From contig FWWN02000650.1 in assembly GCA_900175165.2 (NCBI GenBank), positions 62,001 through 126,000 on the forward strand: DNA of 64,000 bases. The letters run 5' to 3'. Below are positions 12,137 to 26,704 of the stretch, piece after piece. Within the stretch, counting starts at the first letter, position 1. Each line of letters starts with the position of its first letter. This stretch comes from Rhizomucor pusillus. Taxonomy: Eukaryota > Mucoromycota > Mucoromycetes > Mucorales > Lichtheimiaceae. The notes below the pieces were generated by a model that did not search any database, was not told where the DNA came from, and saw only the letters and a list, made by a program, of their open reading frames with translations. Both the position numbers and the translations under genes were made by a program.

Positions 12137-12872
12137 TTTTACTATGCAAATAGGTGGAAAAGCGGGAGCCGTCGGCGTGGCTTTTGCGGATTAAAATGTC
12201 CAGGAGACCTGCCTGCCTGTCTGTCTGGCTCAAAGCGATCATAGCTATTCCTAAAACCGTTGTACGCACTCGCTCAGTACCAAAATGTAAAGCGTAGAAA
12301 TTTCCTTCATCTATGCCATGAAAGCTATAATACCTGCCTACCAGTGAGGAAAGGGGCTATTAGTTACCGAATAGCCTAAACACAATGGATCGCCATCTAT
12401 TGCCAGTAGATATCAGGCAAGTCTACTGGCGGATAAACCAATTCTCACCCTCCAGGATAATTTATCCATGTCAAAGTGGCTCGAAAAGGTGTTAAGCAAA
12501 ATAAGACCATCCACATAGATTCAAATGTCATTAGCTATAAATTTACTACTTGTGTGGATGTCTCATTGGATACAAATGCCAAAATGTAGAGTAATCGACG
12601 TTGCACCGAACGCGCTATATTTCTTTTTGAATATGGATTTTACGGCATTTAGATAGCAAAAGAATTGAAAGTATCGTAGTTTTTGAGAAGAGGATACCTG
12701 GAGACAGTTAAAATGTCCCAAAGTGGGAAACCGCAGCGCGGTCCGACAAAGTGCCAGCAGCTTTCAGGTGCTTTTTCCCTGCGAGACGATCCTTCGAACG
12801 AGCGAGTTTGGTCGACTTAACACTAGGCAGCATTTCGCACGCAGCAGCAGCAGAGGAAGCAAGTAGAGTGTA
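12137..12872. other. Divergent intergenic region SFM1/CFT1
   Basis: This is 736 bases between two divergent starts, which must hold both promoters. No reading frame is supported. A CAG run (GCAGCAGCAGCAGAGG) lies just before the CFT1 start. Confidence 0.5.
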
Positions 12873-15800
12873 ATGTCAGCGTACACGATCTACAAAGAGC
12901 TGTTCCCACCACAAACAGTGGAGCACGTCAAACGCGCTCATTTCACCTCACCGGAAAAGATCAACCTAATCGTTGCGAAATCTTCTCTGTTGCAAGTCTA
13001 TGATTTTGTGGAATTTACGCCCGCGGTAGACGGATACATGCACGATGCAACCAACGGGGTTATCGAGGCAGACGGCGAAGAAACTGGAGAGGTGGAGGAA
13101 GACGACACCGAAGCACAGGAGAGATTCCACGGCCAGGACGAGCAAGTGAGTTCTTTCTTTCCAACACCTTATGTTGGATATTTCTTACATATTATACATA
13201 TAAAGGCACTCGTTTATCCAAAGCTTCGACCATTGAAAAAGGATGTACTGGGAACAAACTCGGGACGTCTCGAACTCGTCGCTCAGTATAAGCTCAACGG
13301 CAATATCGCCACAATGGGAGTCATTCGTACATCTTCTGCGCGAGGCAACCAAGGATGCGACAGTATACTGCTAGGATTCAATGATGCCAAGGTATACATT
13401 AATTGACAAACGAAAAAGAGCAACTTAAATTGACGACTGGAAAAGATGTCTCTTTTGGAATGGTCACCGTCCACCAACAATATAGTGACGGTTTCAATCC
13501 ATTACTACGAGAAAGATGACCTCAAGGTAGGATTGCCAGGAGTTACATATGTGAAAAGTAACAATTCTAACGGTCGTATATCCAGAAAGAGTTCTTAGCA
13601 AACCCGTACTCACCTGACATCCACATTGATCCGCAACAAAGATGCGCTGTTTTGAACTTTTACGGCGATAAATTGGCTGTGTTGCCTTTTCGACAATCAG
13701 AGAGCAGAGGAAAAGATTACGAAGGAGACGAAGAACGACAGTGAGTTGATACTGTAAGGTTTACGTACATCGAAAATATCGCTGAAGTTTGTCAAATTAT
13801 TTTAGGAAATGGCCATACTCACCTAGCTTCGTCGTCGATCTGGAATCTATTGACAAGAGAATCAAGAATGTAATCGATATGGCGTTCCTGGAAGGATACT
13901 ATGAGCCCACCTTGGCCATCCTTTTCCAAACGACTCAGACATGGACTGGGTAATTACACTGTGCCTGCCTGCGACTAGCTCCAGTTTACTCATATAATAG
14001 GAATTAGACGACTTGCTAGCAGCAAAGATACCGTGTCTGTCGTTGTCATTTCATTAGATCTTTCAGCAAAGATATACCCAGTCATTTATTCACTCGATAA
14101 CCTTCCTTACGATTGTCACAAACTCGTCGCCATGCCCAGACCAGTGAACGGTCTATTAATCATTGCAGCCAACTCTTTGCTCCACGTTTCGCAAGGTTCA
14201 CCAGGTGTAGGAGTTGCTGTCAATGGATACTGCAAAGCAGCAACCGACTTTTCAGGAATGATATACAACGATGAAATCACACGGATGGGCTTGTCCTTGG
14301 ACGGGGCTCGCGCCATGACGGTATTCGGCGGATTATGTCTCTTATTTCTACAAAGTGGAGAATGGGTAGTCGTAAAACCTACCTTGGATGGCAGCAAAGT
14401 AGTCGGTATGGAGCTGACAAAGATCGACTGGCCCAGCAAAGCAATGTCAACCGTCAAAAGACAGAAGAGCAAACGCAGCGATGCACCTAACCCCAAAGTG
14501 CCACTCGCGCTTATGCCGACTTGCGTCGCCAGCATCAAGGATAGAGAATATTTCTTTCTGGGAAGTCGAGTGGGTAACTCGCTGCTGATCAAGTGGCGAA
14601 ATACAAACTCTGCTAGCTTGGCAGATACGGCCGGAATGGCTTTCCGAGTGTGCGACGTTTTGCTGAACACAGGGCCCATCATGGATATGGCAATCGGCCA
14701 GGCAGAAGTTGACCAGCGCGACTCGTCAACGCAGCAACAACAGAATATAACGGATTTGGAATTGGTCAGTTGTTCCGGCCATGACAAGAACGGATCACTC
14801 TGTGTTTTGCAACGACACGCTCGACCAGAAACCACTTTTTCGTTCGAACATCCCGGCAGCGAGAGCGTATGGTCTATTAAATGCCGCAAGGAACAATACT
14901 TTGAAGGCGTAAGGATTGGAACGGGCGTGAGCGGCTGGGAGGCCAGCAATGATGAAGATGATCCGTTTTTCGAAATGTATGATAAACTATTGTTTATAAG
15001 TAAATCGACGCAGACTTTGGTAAGACTCTTAAGAATCAAAAAACGGCAGATGGTATAATTTTGTAACTTTTTCACGCAGATCTTAGCAGCTGGTGAAGAA
15101 CTGCAAGAACTAGAACACACGGATTTCTACACGGCTGGTCCGACGGTGGCAGTAGGCACTGTCTTGAATCATACGAAAATTGTACAAATTCAAGCGAACG
15201 CAGTTTTCCTATTATCTCCAAACGGCAAACTATCACAGACCATCAACTTGAAACAGTCTATTATAGTGGATGCCTGTATCCAGGATCCCTATGTACTGCT
15301 AAGAATGGATAACTCGAGCATCACCGTGCTTAAAGTGGATGCAGCAACGCGACAGCTAGCATCTATGTCTCTTCCTCCACATGTTAATGTAAGCAGGAAA
15401 GAGATTATCATTTTTACACTTGATATTGACAGTGGGCTTTAGAGCAAGAATGTCTCCATGGCAAGCATATTTATCGACACATCCGGCATTTTCTCCCGCA
15501 TTTCCGAAAAACGCCTTGAAGTACAGTCCAGGAGACAACGTCGAGAGAAAGTATCAGAGAAGAAGCGTAAAGCAGAAGATGAGCTGCTCTCGGAAGCTAC
15601 AGGATCGAAAAAACCTTTTATGAAACGTGCCAGCATCACGGATTTTGACGAAGTCGACATGGATTTATACGGCGATCAGGATGAACCAGATCAAGTCAAT
15701 AATATGAACGGCACCACTGCGACGAAGAATAATGATACTCTTGCAGCTGTATCCAAATCAGCTTTTGACGAAGAGGATGATGATGAAGACTTGTATGGAG

Positions 15801-18462
15801 ACTCAAAAGCACTAGCAGATGACCAAATGGAAGAACCTGATACTCAAGGAGAAGTGGATGAGATCAATGTTAGCACCAAGGGCAATATGGCCAAAGTTAC
15901 TAAGAAGACTTATTGGTGCTTGATATATGGAAATGACAGAGTTCTGCGAGTATGTAACATGCTTCCTCCAGCAGCAAAATCAAGCGTTTTCTGATTCTTC
16001 CTCAGCTATATAGTCTTCCAGAATTTGAAGAATGCTTTGCAACGCCGCAATTCAATATGCTTCGCGGTCTGGTAATAGACCGACCAACAGATGCATCGTC
16101 TCTTTCAAAAGTACCGACTTCGGCTTCTGCACAGCAACTGGCTGAAGATATTATTGATGAAGAAATTATCCAAGAGATTTTGCTGGCAAACATTGGCCGA
16201 GAAACAAAACATCCACATTTAATTGTGAGTAGGATTCCAGGAGAATCTAGAGCGTAAACTGATCGTTCTTTTTCTCACAGGTTCGCACAAACACAAACGA
16301 TATAATTATATACAAAGCATTCACCTATTTACCCGATCCTGCAAACGACTACCACGATGCCGATGAAGATTTGACAGATTACCATGCCGAGAAAATCCAT
16401 GATACTCGCCTAGCGCTGCGATTTTCAAGATTACACCACGAATACGTGTCACGGTGTGCGAGCGAGGAATCAAATTCCACAACAGAAAAGACGCGACAGC
16501 GTCACTTGTTAGTTCCTTTCCAGAACGTCGCAGGATACACAGGCGTTTTCTTGGCTGGCCCGCAACCTGCTTGGCTCATTTGTTCCTGCAAGAGCTTCGT
16601 AAGGGTTCATCCAATGAAACCTGGAAAGCACAGCATCGTTGGGTTCACGCAGTTCCACAATGTCAACTGCGACCATGGCTTTATTACGGTCGATTCTAGC
16701 GTAAGTTGTTATGCGTGAACCACGCACGCATGGTTGAAGCTAACAAATTTTATCACAAAAGGCACGCTTATGCTTATCCAGGTTACCAACGGATTCTGTC
16801 ACGTATGACATGGACTGGATCATGCAGAAAATACCACTGGGCAAAACAGCGCACAAGATTGTGTACCATCCAACCATGAAAGTATACTCGGCACTGGTAT
16901 CTTCCCCAAAGCCCGTCCTTTTGCGAAATGACGATGGTATTCCTATCGATGGTCGAGATGAATCTAGCAGGACAAAAGGCGAATTTCTGCCTGTGGTGGA
17001 AAGTTTCTCGCTTATTATGATATCACCTGTGACTTGGGAGATCGTTGACCGTTACGATTTCCAGGAATACGAGCAGGGACTCTCTTTGCATTGTTCACTG
17101 TTGGAGAGCAAGCAAACGAGCTCGGGCAAGAAGCATTTTATCACCGTTGGAACTGGTTTTCTTCGCGGTGAAGACACTGCTATGCGCGGATCGGTAAGCA
17201 CTTTTCTTTTTTAGAATAGTTTGCATTTACTAAATGCATCTTTAGATCCACATATTCGATATCATTGAAGTTGTTCCCGAACCAGACAATCCGCAAACTA
17301 ATCACAAGTACAAGCAGCTCCACACCGAAGAGGTCAAGGGCGCGGTGTCTGCAGTGTGCGATGTCAGCGGACATTTAGTTTCTTGCATTGGATCCAAGGT
17401 AAAGCGATGCTAACTTCCCTTAAACGTATGAAAAAGAAATATCAACCATATTGGGGAATGTAGGTTATCATCTGGAGCTTTGAAGACAACGAAAGCCTTG
17501 TTGGCGTTGCATTCATCGATGTCCAAATTTACGTAACGAGCATCGCATCTATAAAGAACTTTATAGTCCTCGGTGATGCACAAAAATCAGTGTGGTTCCT
17601 TGGATTCCAGGCAAGTGTCAGAATAGAGGAAGCGGGATGGAGCTGTTGGACTAACGGAGCTGCTGCTGTAGCTTGAACCTGCCAAATTGGCGCTGCTCGG
17701 AAAAGATTATCAATCATTCGAAGTGAGCAGCGTCGATTTCATCATTGACGACAAGTCGCTGTATTTACTTGTTGGTGACACGGATGACAATCTGGATATT
17801 TTCCAGTACGCTCCATTTAGTAAGTGCTTACGTGTTTGACATTTTATTGATTAGGTCTAACATATTATGAAAGATTTGCAATCATTTGCGGGTCAAAAGC
17901 TACTGCGTCGAGGTGACTTCCATGTCGGTAGTCAAGTACGGACCATGGTCCGTCTGCCACAGATCATTCACAAGAATAGCGGTGTCGAGTATAGTCGAAG
18001 ACATTTTTGCATATGCGGTAGGATAAGCATAAAAAAACATGTAAATGATGTGGCAATCTAATGCGTCCGACCAGGTACATTTGGAGGCAGCATCTCCATT
18101 GTATCGCCGATACCCGAAAAGACCTTTAAGCGATTGAATACACTGTACGGCCAGCTTGTAAATGGCTTGCAGCACGTTGCTGGTCTTAACCCTCGTGCAT
18201 ATAGGTTAGATAGAGATGGAGCAAACTATCATGTTCTTGTTGTTGGCATAATAACTGACCACTTCTTTGTAGATTGATGAAGGGTCCGAAGCAACGAATG
18301 TCTTCGAACCGTACCAAGGCTGTCCTGGATGGCGATCTGATCTTCCACTTTGCGGGGTTGTCCATCAACCATCAACGAGAAATGACAAAGCAGATCGGTA
18401 CCACCGTTCCTAGAATTATGGAAGATCTTGTAGAGATTGATAGTAGCATTGACCATTTCTAA
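12873..18462 (+). CDS. CFT1: Cleavage and polyadenylation factor subunit Cft1/CPSF160
   Basis: This is the large scaffold of the mRNA 3'-end processing complex. It holds the subunits that recognise the poly(A) signal. The gene has 17 exons (12873-13145, 13206-13391, 13446-13526, 13586-13740, 13806-13949, 14001-15019, 15080-15388, 15443-15949, 16006-16224, 16281-16700, 16762-17193, 17246-17398, 17464-17610, 17672-17819, 17874-18017, 18075-18204, 18271-18462), giving 1552 residues. Family marks are the start (MSAYTIYKELFPPQTVEH), DAKMSLLEW, an acidic linker around DEEDDDEDLYGD, RGDFHVGSQV, GTFGGSISIVSPI and the end LVEIDSSIDHF. These belong to the DDB1-like three-propeller fold. Intron 13 (17611-17671) uses a GC donor. 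No frame defect. Confidence 0.95.
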
Positions 18463-18691
18463 AAGCTTAAAAGTGAAAGAGTTTTCGACAACAAAAAATA
18501 GGTACTTGGAGAGGAGGAGGGGTGCGACGGGATGGATCAAATGCACCGTGTGAAAGAGCCGGTTGACTCCGAACTTTTGGAGGAGGAGGAAATGAGGGGG
18601 AGCGCGCACAGACCCGCTGTTGACGCCTTGCACCGGCGGTCTCCAGGGGACCACGACATAATTTTCATGCGCTTTCAGCTGAAAATCGTAG

Positions 18692-20215
<1,524 letters not shown>

Positions 20216-20375
20216 ATAAATATAAATGAACAACATAAAATCGACATGTATACATCATTGTCATTATCCGGGGATGCTCGCATAGCAACCGCCGCGCGCG
20301 ACGACTGAGTTTCTTTTTTAAGCCTATTTGTGTATCCAAGCGGCAGCAGACCAGTTTGCTTCGTTGTCTTTTCCA

Positions 20376-22289
20376 ATGCCGAGAAGAAAGGCTCCATCGC
20401 AAACAAGGCCTGACGGATCAACGCGACCGGTGACCCCTAGCCAGACACGGAACGGAGGCAGCAAAGAATTGCGCGAATCGGCGAGCGGATCAGCTTCTAG
20501 AAGAACCTCGTCCAAAGGCAGCAGCAGCTCTCCTTCTTCACCGCCGCCAAAAAAGGTCGACTGGGCACGACTCAACCCGAAAACTGAACACTACGAGTAC
20601 GTGGGGACATATCCATACGGAAACAACTGTTATTGATTTTATTTCTTTTCCCTTTCCGTGTGGACAATAATATTATTGGCAGATTTGGCGGACCTATCGG
20701 TGCATTGGCGATGATCATCTTCCTGCCGGCGCTACTGTTGCTATTTGCATATGGCTGCGACGAGAATGGATATGACGCTTTTCATCGACTGTACGCGTTT
20801 GGCCAACGAGTTGCGGACGGCCAAGTCTCGCTTTCAGACGTTTACAATGCTATTTTGAGCTGGAACCCGTCCACTCTTCTTTTCTACTTTGGATTTGTAG
20901 CTCAACTCGTCACGTTCTCAACCGCCATGCCTGGGGAAACCATCGAAGGCCTGCCTCTTCGAGACGGAACTCGGCTAAAGTACAAGGTCAACGGTATGTC
21001 AACCTGCTTTCCAGGAGATATACGGATATCTAATAGATTATTACTCCTTTCTTGCAGCCTTGTCCGCCGCGCAGACGGTTCTCATGATTACTATGATGTC
21101 CAACAAGGGACAAGGTTTCCGAGCTCCTCTCTGGGTATATGATAACTATGCACACATTGCTACCTCTGCCGTCATTGTCGCCTTTGTGGTATCGTTGGCC
21201 GTTTACATTGGTAGTTTCATCGGCGGCCCGCGTTTGCTAGCGTTGGGTGGTAACACTGGCAACCCTATCTACGATGCAAGTACCCAGGAAGCTGAAAGAG
21301 ACATCAACATCTGTATATTGACGATATCCGCTGAAATAGTTTATGATTGGTCGCGAGCTCAACCCACGCATTGGAGAGTTTGATATCAAGTTTTTTACGG
21401 AATTGAGACCGGGTCTACTGGGTTGGCTGGTTTTGAACATCTGTATGGGCATCAAGCAGTATGTCAAGCTGGGTCGCATCACGAATAGCATGGTCCTCGT
21501 CCAGTTCTTCCAGGCGTGGTACATCATTGACGCGCTGTACAATGAAGTAAGTATACGCTGTAAGGGGGTAAGCCAAAAGATACTAACGATGACGCGTATT
21601 AAGGCATCTATCATATCAACGATGGATATTACAACAGGTAAGAAAAAGCATTGATGAAGAAAAAAACCAGTGCGCCAAGCAAGCAAGTAATTTTGACGCT
21701 GCTGGGTGGTTTTACGTAGACGGCTTTGGATTTATGCTCGCGTTCGGAAACCTCGCGTGGGTTCCGATCATGTATGGTTTGCAGGCCCGGTACTTGGCCG
21801 ATTTCCCCGTCGACCTCAACTTTTTCCAACTCGCTGGTATCGTGGCACTTCAATTCCTTGGCTACTACATCTTCCGTTCCGCCAACACCCAAAAGGATAC
21901 GTTCCGCAAGAACCCAACTGATCCAAGTGTCCGAGGTAATAATTTTATTATTGCTTCTATGACCGCTGCGGACGGGGCAGCAGCACGCTGACTGATTATA
22001 TTTAGGTCTCGAGTACATTGAAACCAGCGCTGGCACGCGTTTGCTGACTTCTGGATGGTGGGGCAAGGCTCGCCATATCAACTATTTGGGAGACTGGCTC
22101 ATGTCCATAGCTTGGTGCCTGCCGTGCGGTTTCGGATCTATTATTCCTTACTTTTACTGCATTTACTTTGCCATCCTCTTGGTGCATCGAGAACGTCGCG
22201 ATGAAGAAAAATGCAGAAAGAAGTATGGAAAGGACTGGGACCGATACTGCGCCAAAGTGAAATATCGAATTATCCCAGGCATCTATTAG
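20376..22289 (+). CDS. ERG24: Delta(14)-sterol reductase Erg24
   Basis: This enzyme reduces the C14-C15 double bond of sterol intermediates in ergosterol synthesis, with NADPH, in the endoplasmic reticulum. It is the family of lamin B receptor. Seven exons (20376-20596, 20683-20993, 21058-21275, 21340-21546, 21604-21637, 21720-21935, 22006-22289) give 496 residues. The N-terminal 70 residues are basic and Ser-rich. Then come HYEFGGPIGA, about eight or more membrane segments, [24 protein letters not shown], and the C-terminal [17 protein letters not shown] with the ending KYRIIPGIY. Exon 5 is only 34 bases. The intron at 21276-21339 has a GC donor. Confidence 0.95.
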
Positions 22290-22499
22290 TATTACTTGTT
22301 GTAATTTATCATTTCCTTCTCGCCGCCAGTCTTGATATCCCACACAACAGTTACTCTAAAAATCGTCGCAAGAAATGTTAGTATGTAGTAGGAAAAGTAT
22401 AACACGTTCAAAGGTTATAGATCAAAGAGATAGCAGCGGCGTCTCTTATTCAATAAAAACAGAATAAAAACAATGGAGGAATATATATGCATGTACAAA

Positions 22500-24311
22500 T
22501 TAGTAAGGATCATCTACAAGTTCTGGCAGGATTTTAGATGCAATTAAATCCACCAATAAAAATAAGAGATGTTTGTTGATATACTTGTTCTGGAGAGGTT
22601 CCAAGGTCTCGTGTATGTGCAGTTGAAGCTTATTCAGGTCGTCCGTATCAAATACTCGCCGGGAAATGGAACCTATTCCATCATATTATCGAGATCAGTT
22701 CCCCGTATTGACTTTTCATCCAAGATAAAGCTTACGTGGTAGAGCAACAGCTAGCAATCGTTCGGCCCTTATTCGCATCTGCTCTTGCTCTGCAAGTGTG
22801 GGAGGAGTCGATTTTGTCAAGAAGGTTCCATCTGGCCACAGCAAATTCCTCCCTTGCTGCAAATAGAAAACGAGGTGATCTTCACTTAGGAAATGGAGGA
22901 TTGTTTGTTCCAGAAACCTGAACAGCTTTTAGATAAAATTTTGGCTTCCCTCATCAATGCACATACTTGTCAACAAGTAAACCTGCACCAATAATGCGAA
23001 GCAGCGGCCACATGAACATGGCAGCCATGTACCATATCCATTGAAGGACAGGCCGATCATCCACAAGGAAGGCTACGCGCAAAAAGTACATCCAAGGTTC
23101 GAGTAACCGGCTGTGTCTCGTCCTTTTGGTATGCTGTGCTACTTGCAGGTATCGTGTCTGGGATTGTGTCAGAGCTGTCACGATATACAGCCAGAGCGTC
23201 TGGATGGGGCTTAGGATCACTTGCAAAGTTATGTATCCAAAAGAAAAATGGCGTCGTTTGTGCTTCTGTGCATCCAGTTCCCCGCGTCCGGCGTCGACGG
23301 TCTCATCTCCCTCTAATCGACGCTTTTCTTGCAGCCGTTGCAACTGGCTCGGGAAGCTCTCGGTGGAAGTAGTCTGGTGCTGCTCTTTTGCCTGAGGTGA
23401 TCCGGAATGATACCCAGCGGCTATACCTGTTGTCTGTGCCTCGTGCAGCGCGGAAGCTAGTTTATGCGATGCTGGAGATGGCGGAGGCGGCGGATTATTG
23501 CCATTATTGTTTATGCACTGCGTCGGCTCGAATGCACCTGTTGCCTCCAATTGTTCAAGGGTGGAAGAATATCCTTCAAGTAATTTACACGTGATGAGAT
23601 GGACGGTGTACGGATCTGCAAGCAGCTCAACAATGTTGGACAGCACCAGGTTTGACAGTAACTCCCGAACTAGATGGCGAACACAATCACTCTCATAGTC
23701 CTCTTTCGATAGCAAGATCTTCAAGATATTATCCGTCAACGCCCTGAGGTATTCTGCCTCCTGCTGACGTTGTTGCTGGTGGTTGCTAAGCGGCTGTAGG
23801 GCGAAATGTGGTTGCATACCGTGAAACAATGTTTCGATGGACACAGTGCTTCCGGCATGGCTCATATTTAATCGTGCTTTTGCTTGTCTGTAATCGTGGT
23901 AGTGTAAAGATAGCAAGTTTGGCGCACTGATCAGAATAAGCTCGGTCCAATCTACCTAATGAAGAGATTCCTTTTTAATGAAACTAGAATACCCAAATAT
24001 ATTGCGGTATACGTTCACACCTGCTCGCAGAAACGAGTCTCCAGCTGCTGAATAACTCGCGTCAGAATCCCCACAAGCTCAACGCAGAAGTCATGGTCGT
24101 TTGTGACAGCTCTGTACCAAGGGTGTATAAAGTCTCGGACAAGAAGTGCAATGTATGTGTATAATTCCGAATCAATAGCAGGTGATCTAGTTATGGCTGG
24201 TGGTGCATTAACTCGTCGAGGATCGTTCTTTGGCAGAGATAAAAGGTATGGGAACAGGACACGCAGGTGGAACGACCGAAGTGAGCTGCTTGTCGCCGTG
24301 GCATCGGTCAT
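22500..24311 (-). CDS. PXA-domain protein (fission yeast Pxa1-like)
   Basis: Four exons (24311-24015, 23955-22967, 22917-22736, 22672-22500) give 546 residues, with all joins in phase. Residues about 35-215 are a PXA domain: LYTYIALLVRDFIHPWY, AEYLRALTDNILKILL and VRELLSNLVLSNIVELLADP. A low-complexity linker follows, then hydrophobic segments (about 23050-23220), and a C-terminal nexin-like part with LLWPDGTF, RAERLLAVALP and ILPELVDDPY. No PX domain is present. Sorting nexins such as Mdm1 and SNX13 share these ends and act at contacts between the endoplasmic reticulum and other membranes. The same site of action is inferred here. The start could lie further upstream, but no better ATG was found. 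Confidence 0.85.
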
Positions 24312-26704
24312 TGCCACACGCTTTGCTTGCGGCGAGTCGTCAGCTCTCACTCAGCAGAGAAAGTTTAAAAGATCATTTGACGTGCCACGTTCCAAAAGAG
24401 GCTGCTCCAGCCATCAATTGGCTCGTGACCACATGAGATAACTCGCTAGATACAAAGGTACGGTTAAATATGCCTATCAGGGCATAAAATACAGATATTA
24501 ATACGTCAATATAGAAACGGCATAGATTTTGCCGCAACATGCAAAAGACCAATTGCACCACAAAGTATACACTGCGGTGCGAGAGGTTTGCTCTTGAGGA
24601 ATCAGAAATGTATAGGATAATACTAGGTGCTCCAACTCGAGGCAGAGACTCTTCACATCTCTACTAGGGTCTTCATGCACACTTTAATAGAATAAAAAGA
24701 ATACAATAGTGGATTTATCCTTGCTGCGACAGCTTGAATTCGGGAAGTTGCCCAATTTTCTAGCCTTCTGCATCGGCTGCATTGTGACACCAAAGTCCTT
24801 CAACTGCATATCCTGCTGAATTAACCGTGCTGCAATTTTGGGGACCAAGACGTGCTGTGCGTATTGCAGAGGCAACATGGATTGTACAAGCTGTGTCTTA
24901 AGCTTTCCTGGTAGTATCAGCAGCTTAACTAGCAGATCAGGATGATTGCTGCATCTTTCGGTCTGAAATAGCCGCGCATGTAGTGATTCGCATACTTTGC
25001 ATGCCTTGGATTACCAGTAATCACGAACAACTGTGCTTAAAGCAGGATACACTATGAAATAATACCAGCCGGTAAAGCCAGAGACCTTCCTTGCAGCGGG
25101 GATGTCACAAGTGATAAGCAAAAGAGCAGCTCTGATCTTGACAGTAAAGAGAGGGAATAGCATTAAAGGGAAAACAGACAATAAGTCAGTGAGACGTTGA
25201 TGTGTTGAAGGAAGCAAAAGAGCAAAGGTCAAAAAATCAGTGCTATTATCTGTGGCCTGCATGTCAATACCCGTGTACAAAATTTCCAAATCATCAACCA
25301 AGGGGCAAGACAGTTGTTGATCTGCTGAATAGCGGCTTCTTTGGGTCCGGGCATGATGCCGACCAAGATGCAACACCAAACACGTTCTGGACAACCTTTG
25401 ATAAAGTTTCCACTTAGTTCTGCTACTCGAAAGCTTTTCTCGCTTGTTGACATGCAAAGTCCAGTAGCTGCTCTTGATCAAATGAAGGCTGGCACAAACG
25501 AGCGTCGAAAATTGAATGTCTCCTAAGGGCCATAATCAACTTCTATTTCCTTGATGAGCTCGAAGCTTGCCTGGCATACGTTGCTATCCATTCCACTGGC
25601 CCCGGCTTTTCTTCCCAGCAGTCAAGAGGACTCTTCGCCAAGATATCGACGCCGTCGCTGTATTCTGATGATACCTTTTTACACGCAGTGCCGTATGCAA
25701 GGAATATAGACTTTAAAAAGGTATGAAGTGGGTGGTTTTTTCGCGTTCTGGACTGGTATCCTTCTTCTTTCCTTTTTCTACAGCTCAAGTTAAGTCACCG
25801 CGGGTTCCTTCGGTAGTGCAGGATTAACGCAAGTCCCCAGGTCAGCTTCTGCAAGGTACAAGCTGAGTATCAAGACGATAGATACTGCACCGCACGGTTC
25901 AAAACGGAAGGGCGGGCGGGTCCAATTACATTGTAATTGCTCTCGTTGGCCACTGCGCTCTGTCTGCCAAGATGTGTTGATCGCCGGCAGCATACGGGAG
26001 AAGAGGTCTGAGCCCTACGGCTTCTTGAACCTAGGGTTACCGGGGAGGCGATGTAGTTGGTGACGGTGTCTTTCCTCACAAGTGTAGCGGTGTACCCTGC
26101 CTGGAGTTTGGCACCTTAACTGAAGAAAAGGACGTGGTCCTTTGTGGATGGTGGGATGTGCTTTAGTTTCTAGCTTTCCAGTATTAAACTTTCAATCTTT
26201 GAATCTTTCGTCATTAGCCCTGAGTGATATTTGTTCGTTGTTGGAGTACACTTTCTGTTGTTTTACTGGTTGCACTTTTAGATCCTGCCTTGATTCTTTT
26301 GAGTTATACATGTCTTTGCTACATTGTTGCCTAGTCCTATGCTTCCCAAGTTAGAACTGGTTGATGTTGCTCTCTGGCTAAACAAGCATCTACACTGCGG
26401 CTTGGTGATGAGAAAAATTGCGCCAGTTTATTGACCTGTTGATAAGCGTGTCTATTCTTATTTTGCCAAGGCGTACTGTATTTGGCTAACTTGTACAATC
26501 CTGCGCTCGGTTGTGAATATGCTGTTGAATCCGGTTTGAATACTGCTCGCATGTGTATTTTCTCTAATAACTTGTACTCCTTTGTGCTTAACATTATCGT
26601 ATAGGACTTGACATTATGCAAAGTTTGAGCGGTTGCAGAAAAGGCTTGCCCCTGAAAGTGCGGACGATTAGTGTAACCTCAGATCACTGTGAATTTCGCT
26701 TTAC
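24312..26704. other. Gene-poor region with decayed sequence
   Basis: Apart from the transposase relic described separately, frames are short and broken. Both neighbours (the PXA gene and the ferric reductase) are transcribed away from this region, so it also holds their promoters. No terminal repeats were found by eye, so I cannot place the borders of the mobile element. Confidence 0.45.
24684..25500 (-). pseudogene. Broken tnp2-type (CACTA/Plavaka-like) transposase relic
   Basis: Two frames together show the conserved core of fungal tnp2-like transposases. One frame (about 25300-25440) has VGIMPGPKEAAIQQINNCLAP. The next frame continues with LVDDLEILYTG, and then, at 25080-25160, KIRAALLLITCDIPAARKVSGFTG. 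In intact relatives these blocks follow each other in one frame (IPGPKEP...YLAPLVDEL, then RAALL...CDIPAARK). The shift lies near 25300. The frame then meets TAA at 25011-25013 but stays open beyond it to about 24690 (a CKVCES segment and VLVPKIAARLIQQDM). It lacks the N- and C-terminal regions. It is inactive as it stands. Confidence 0.6.

Noticed and set aside
14116..15120. 334-codon minus-strand open frame
   Set aside because: Antisense of the large CFT1 exon 6, with no family resemblance.
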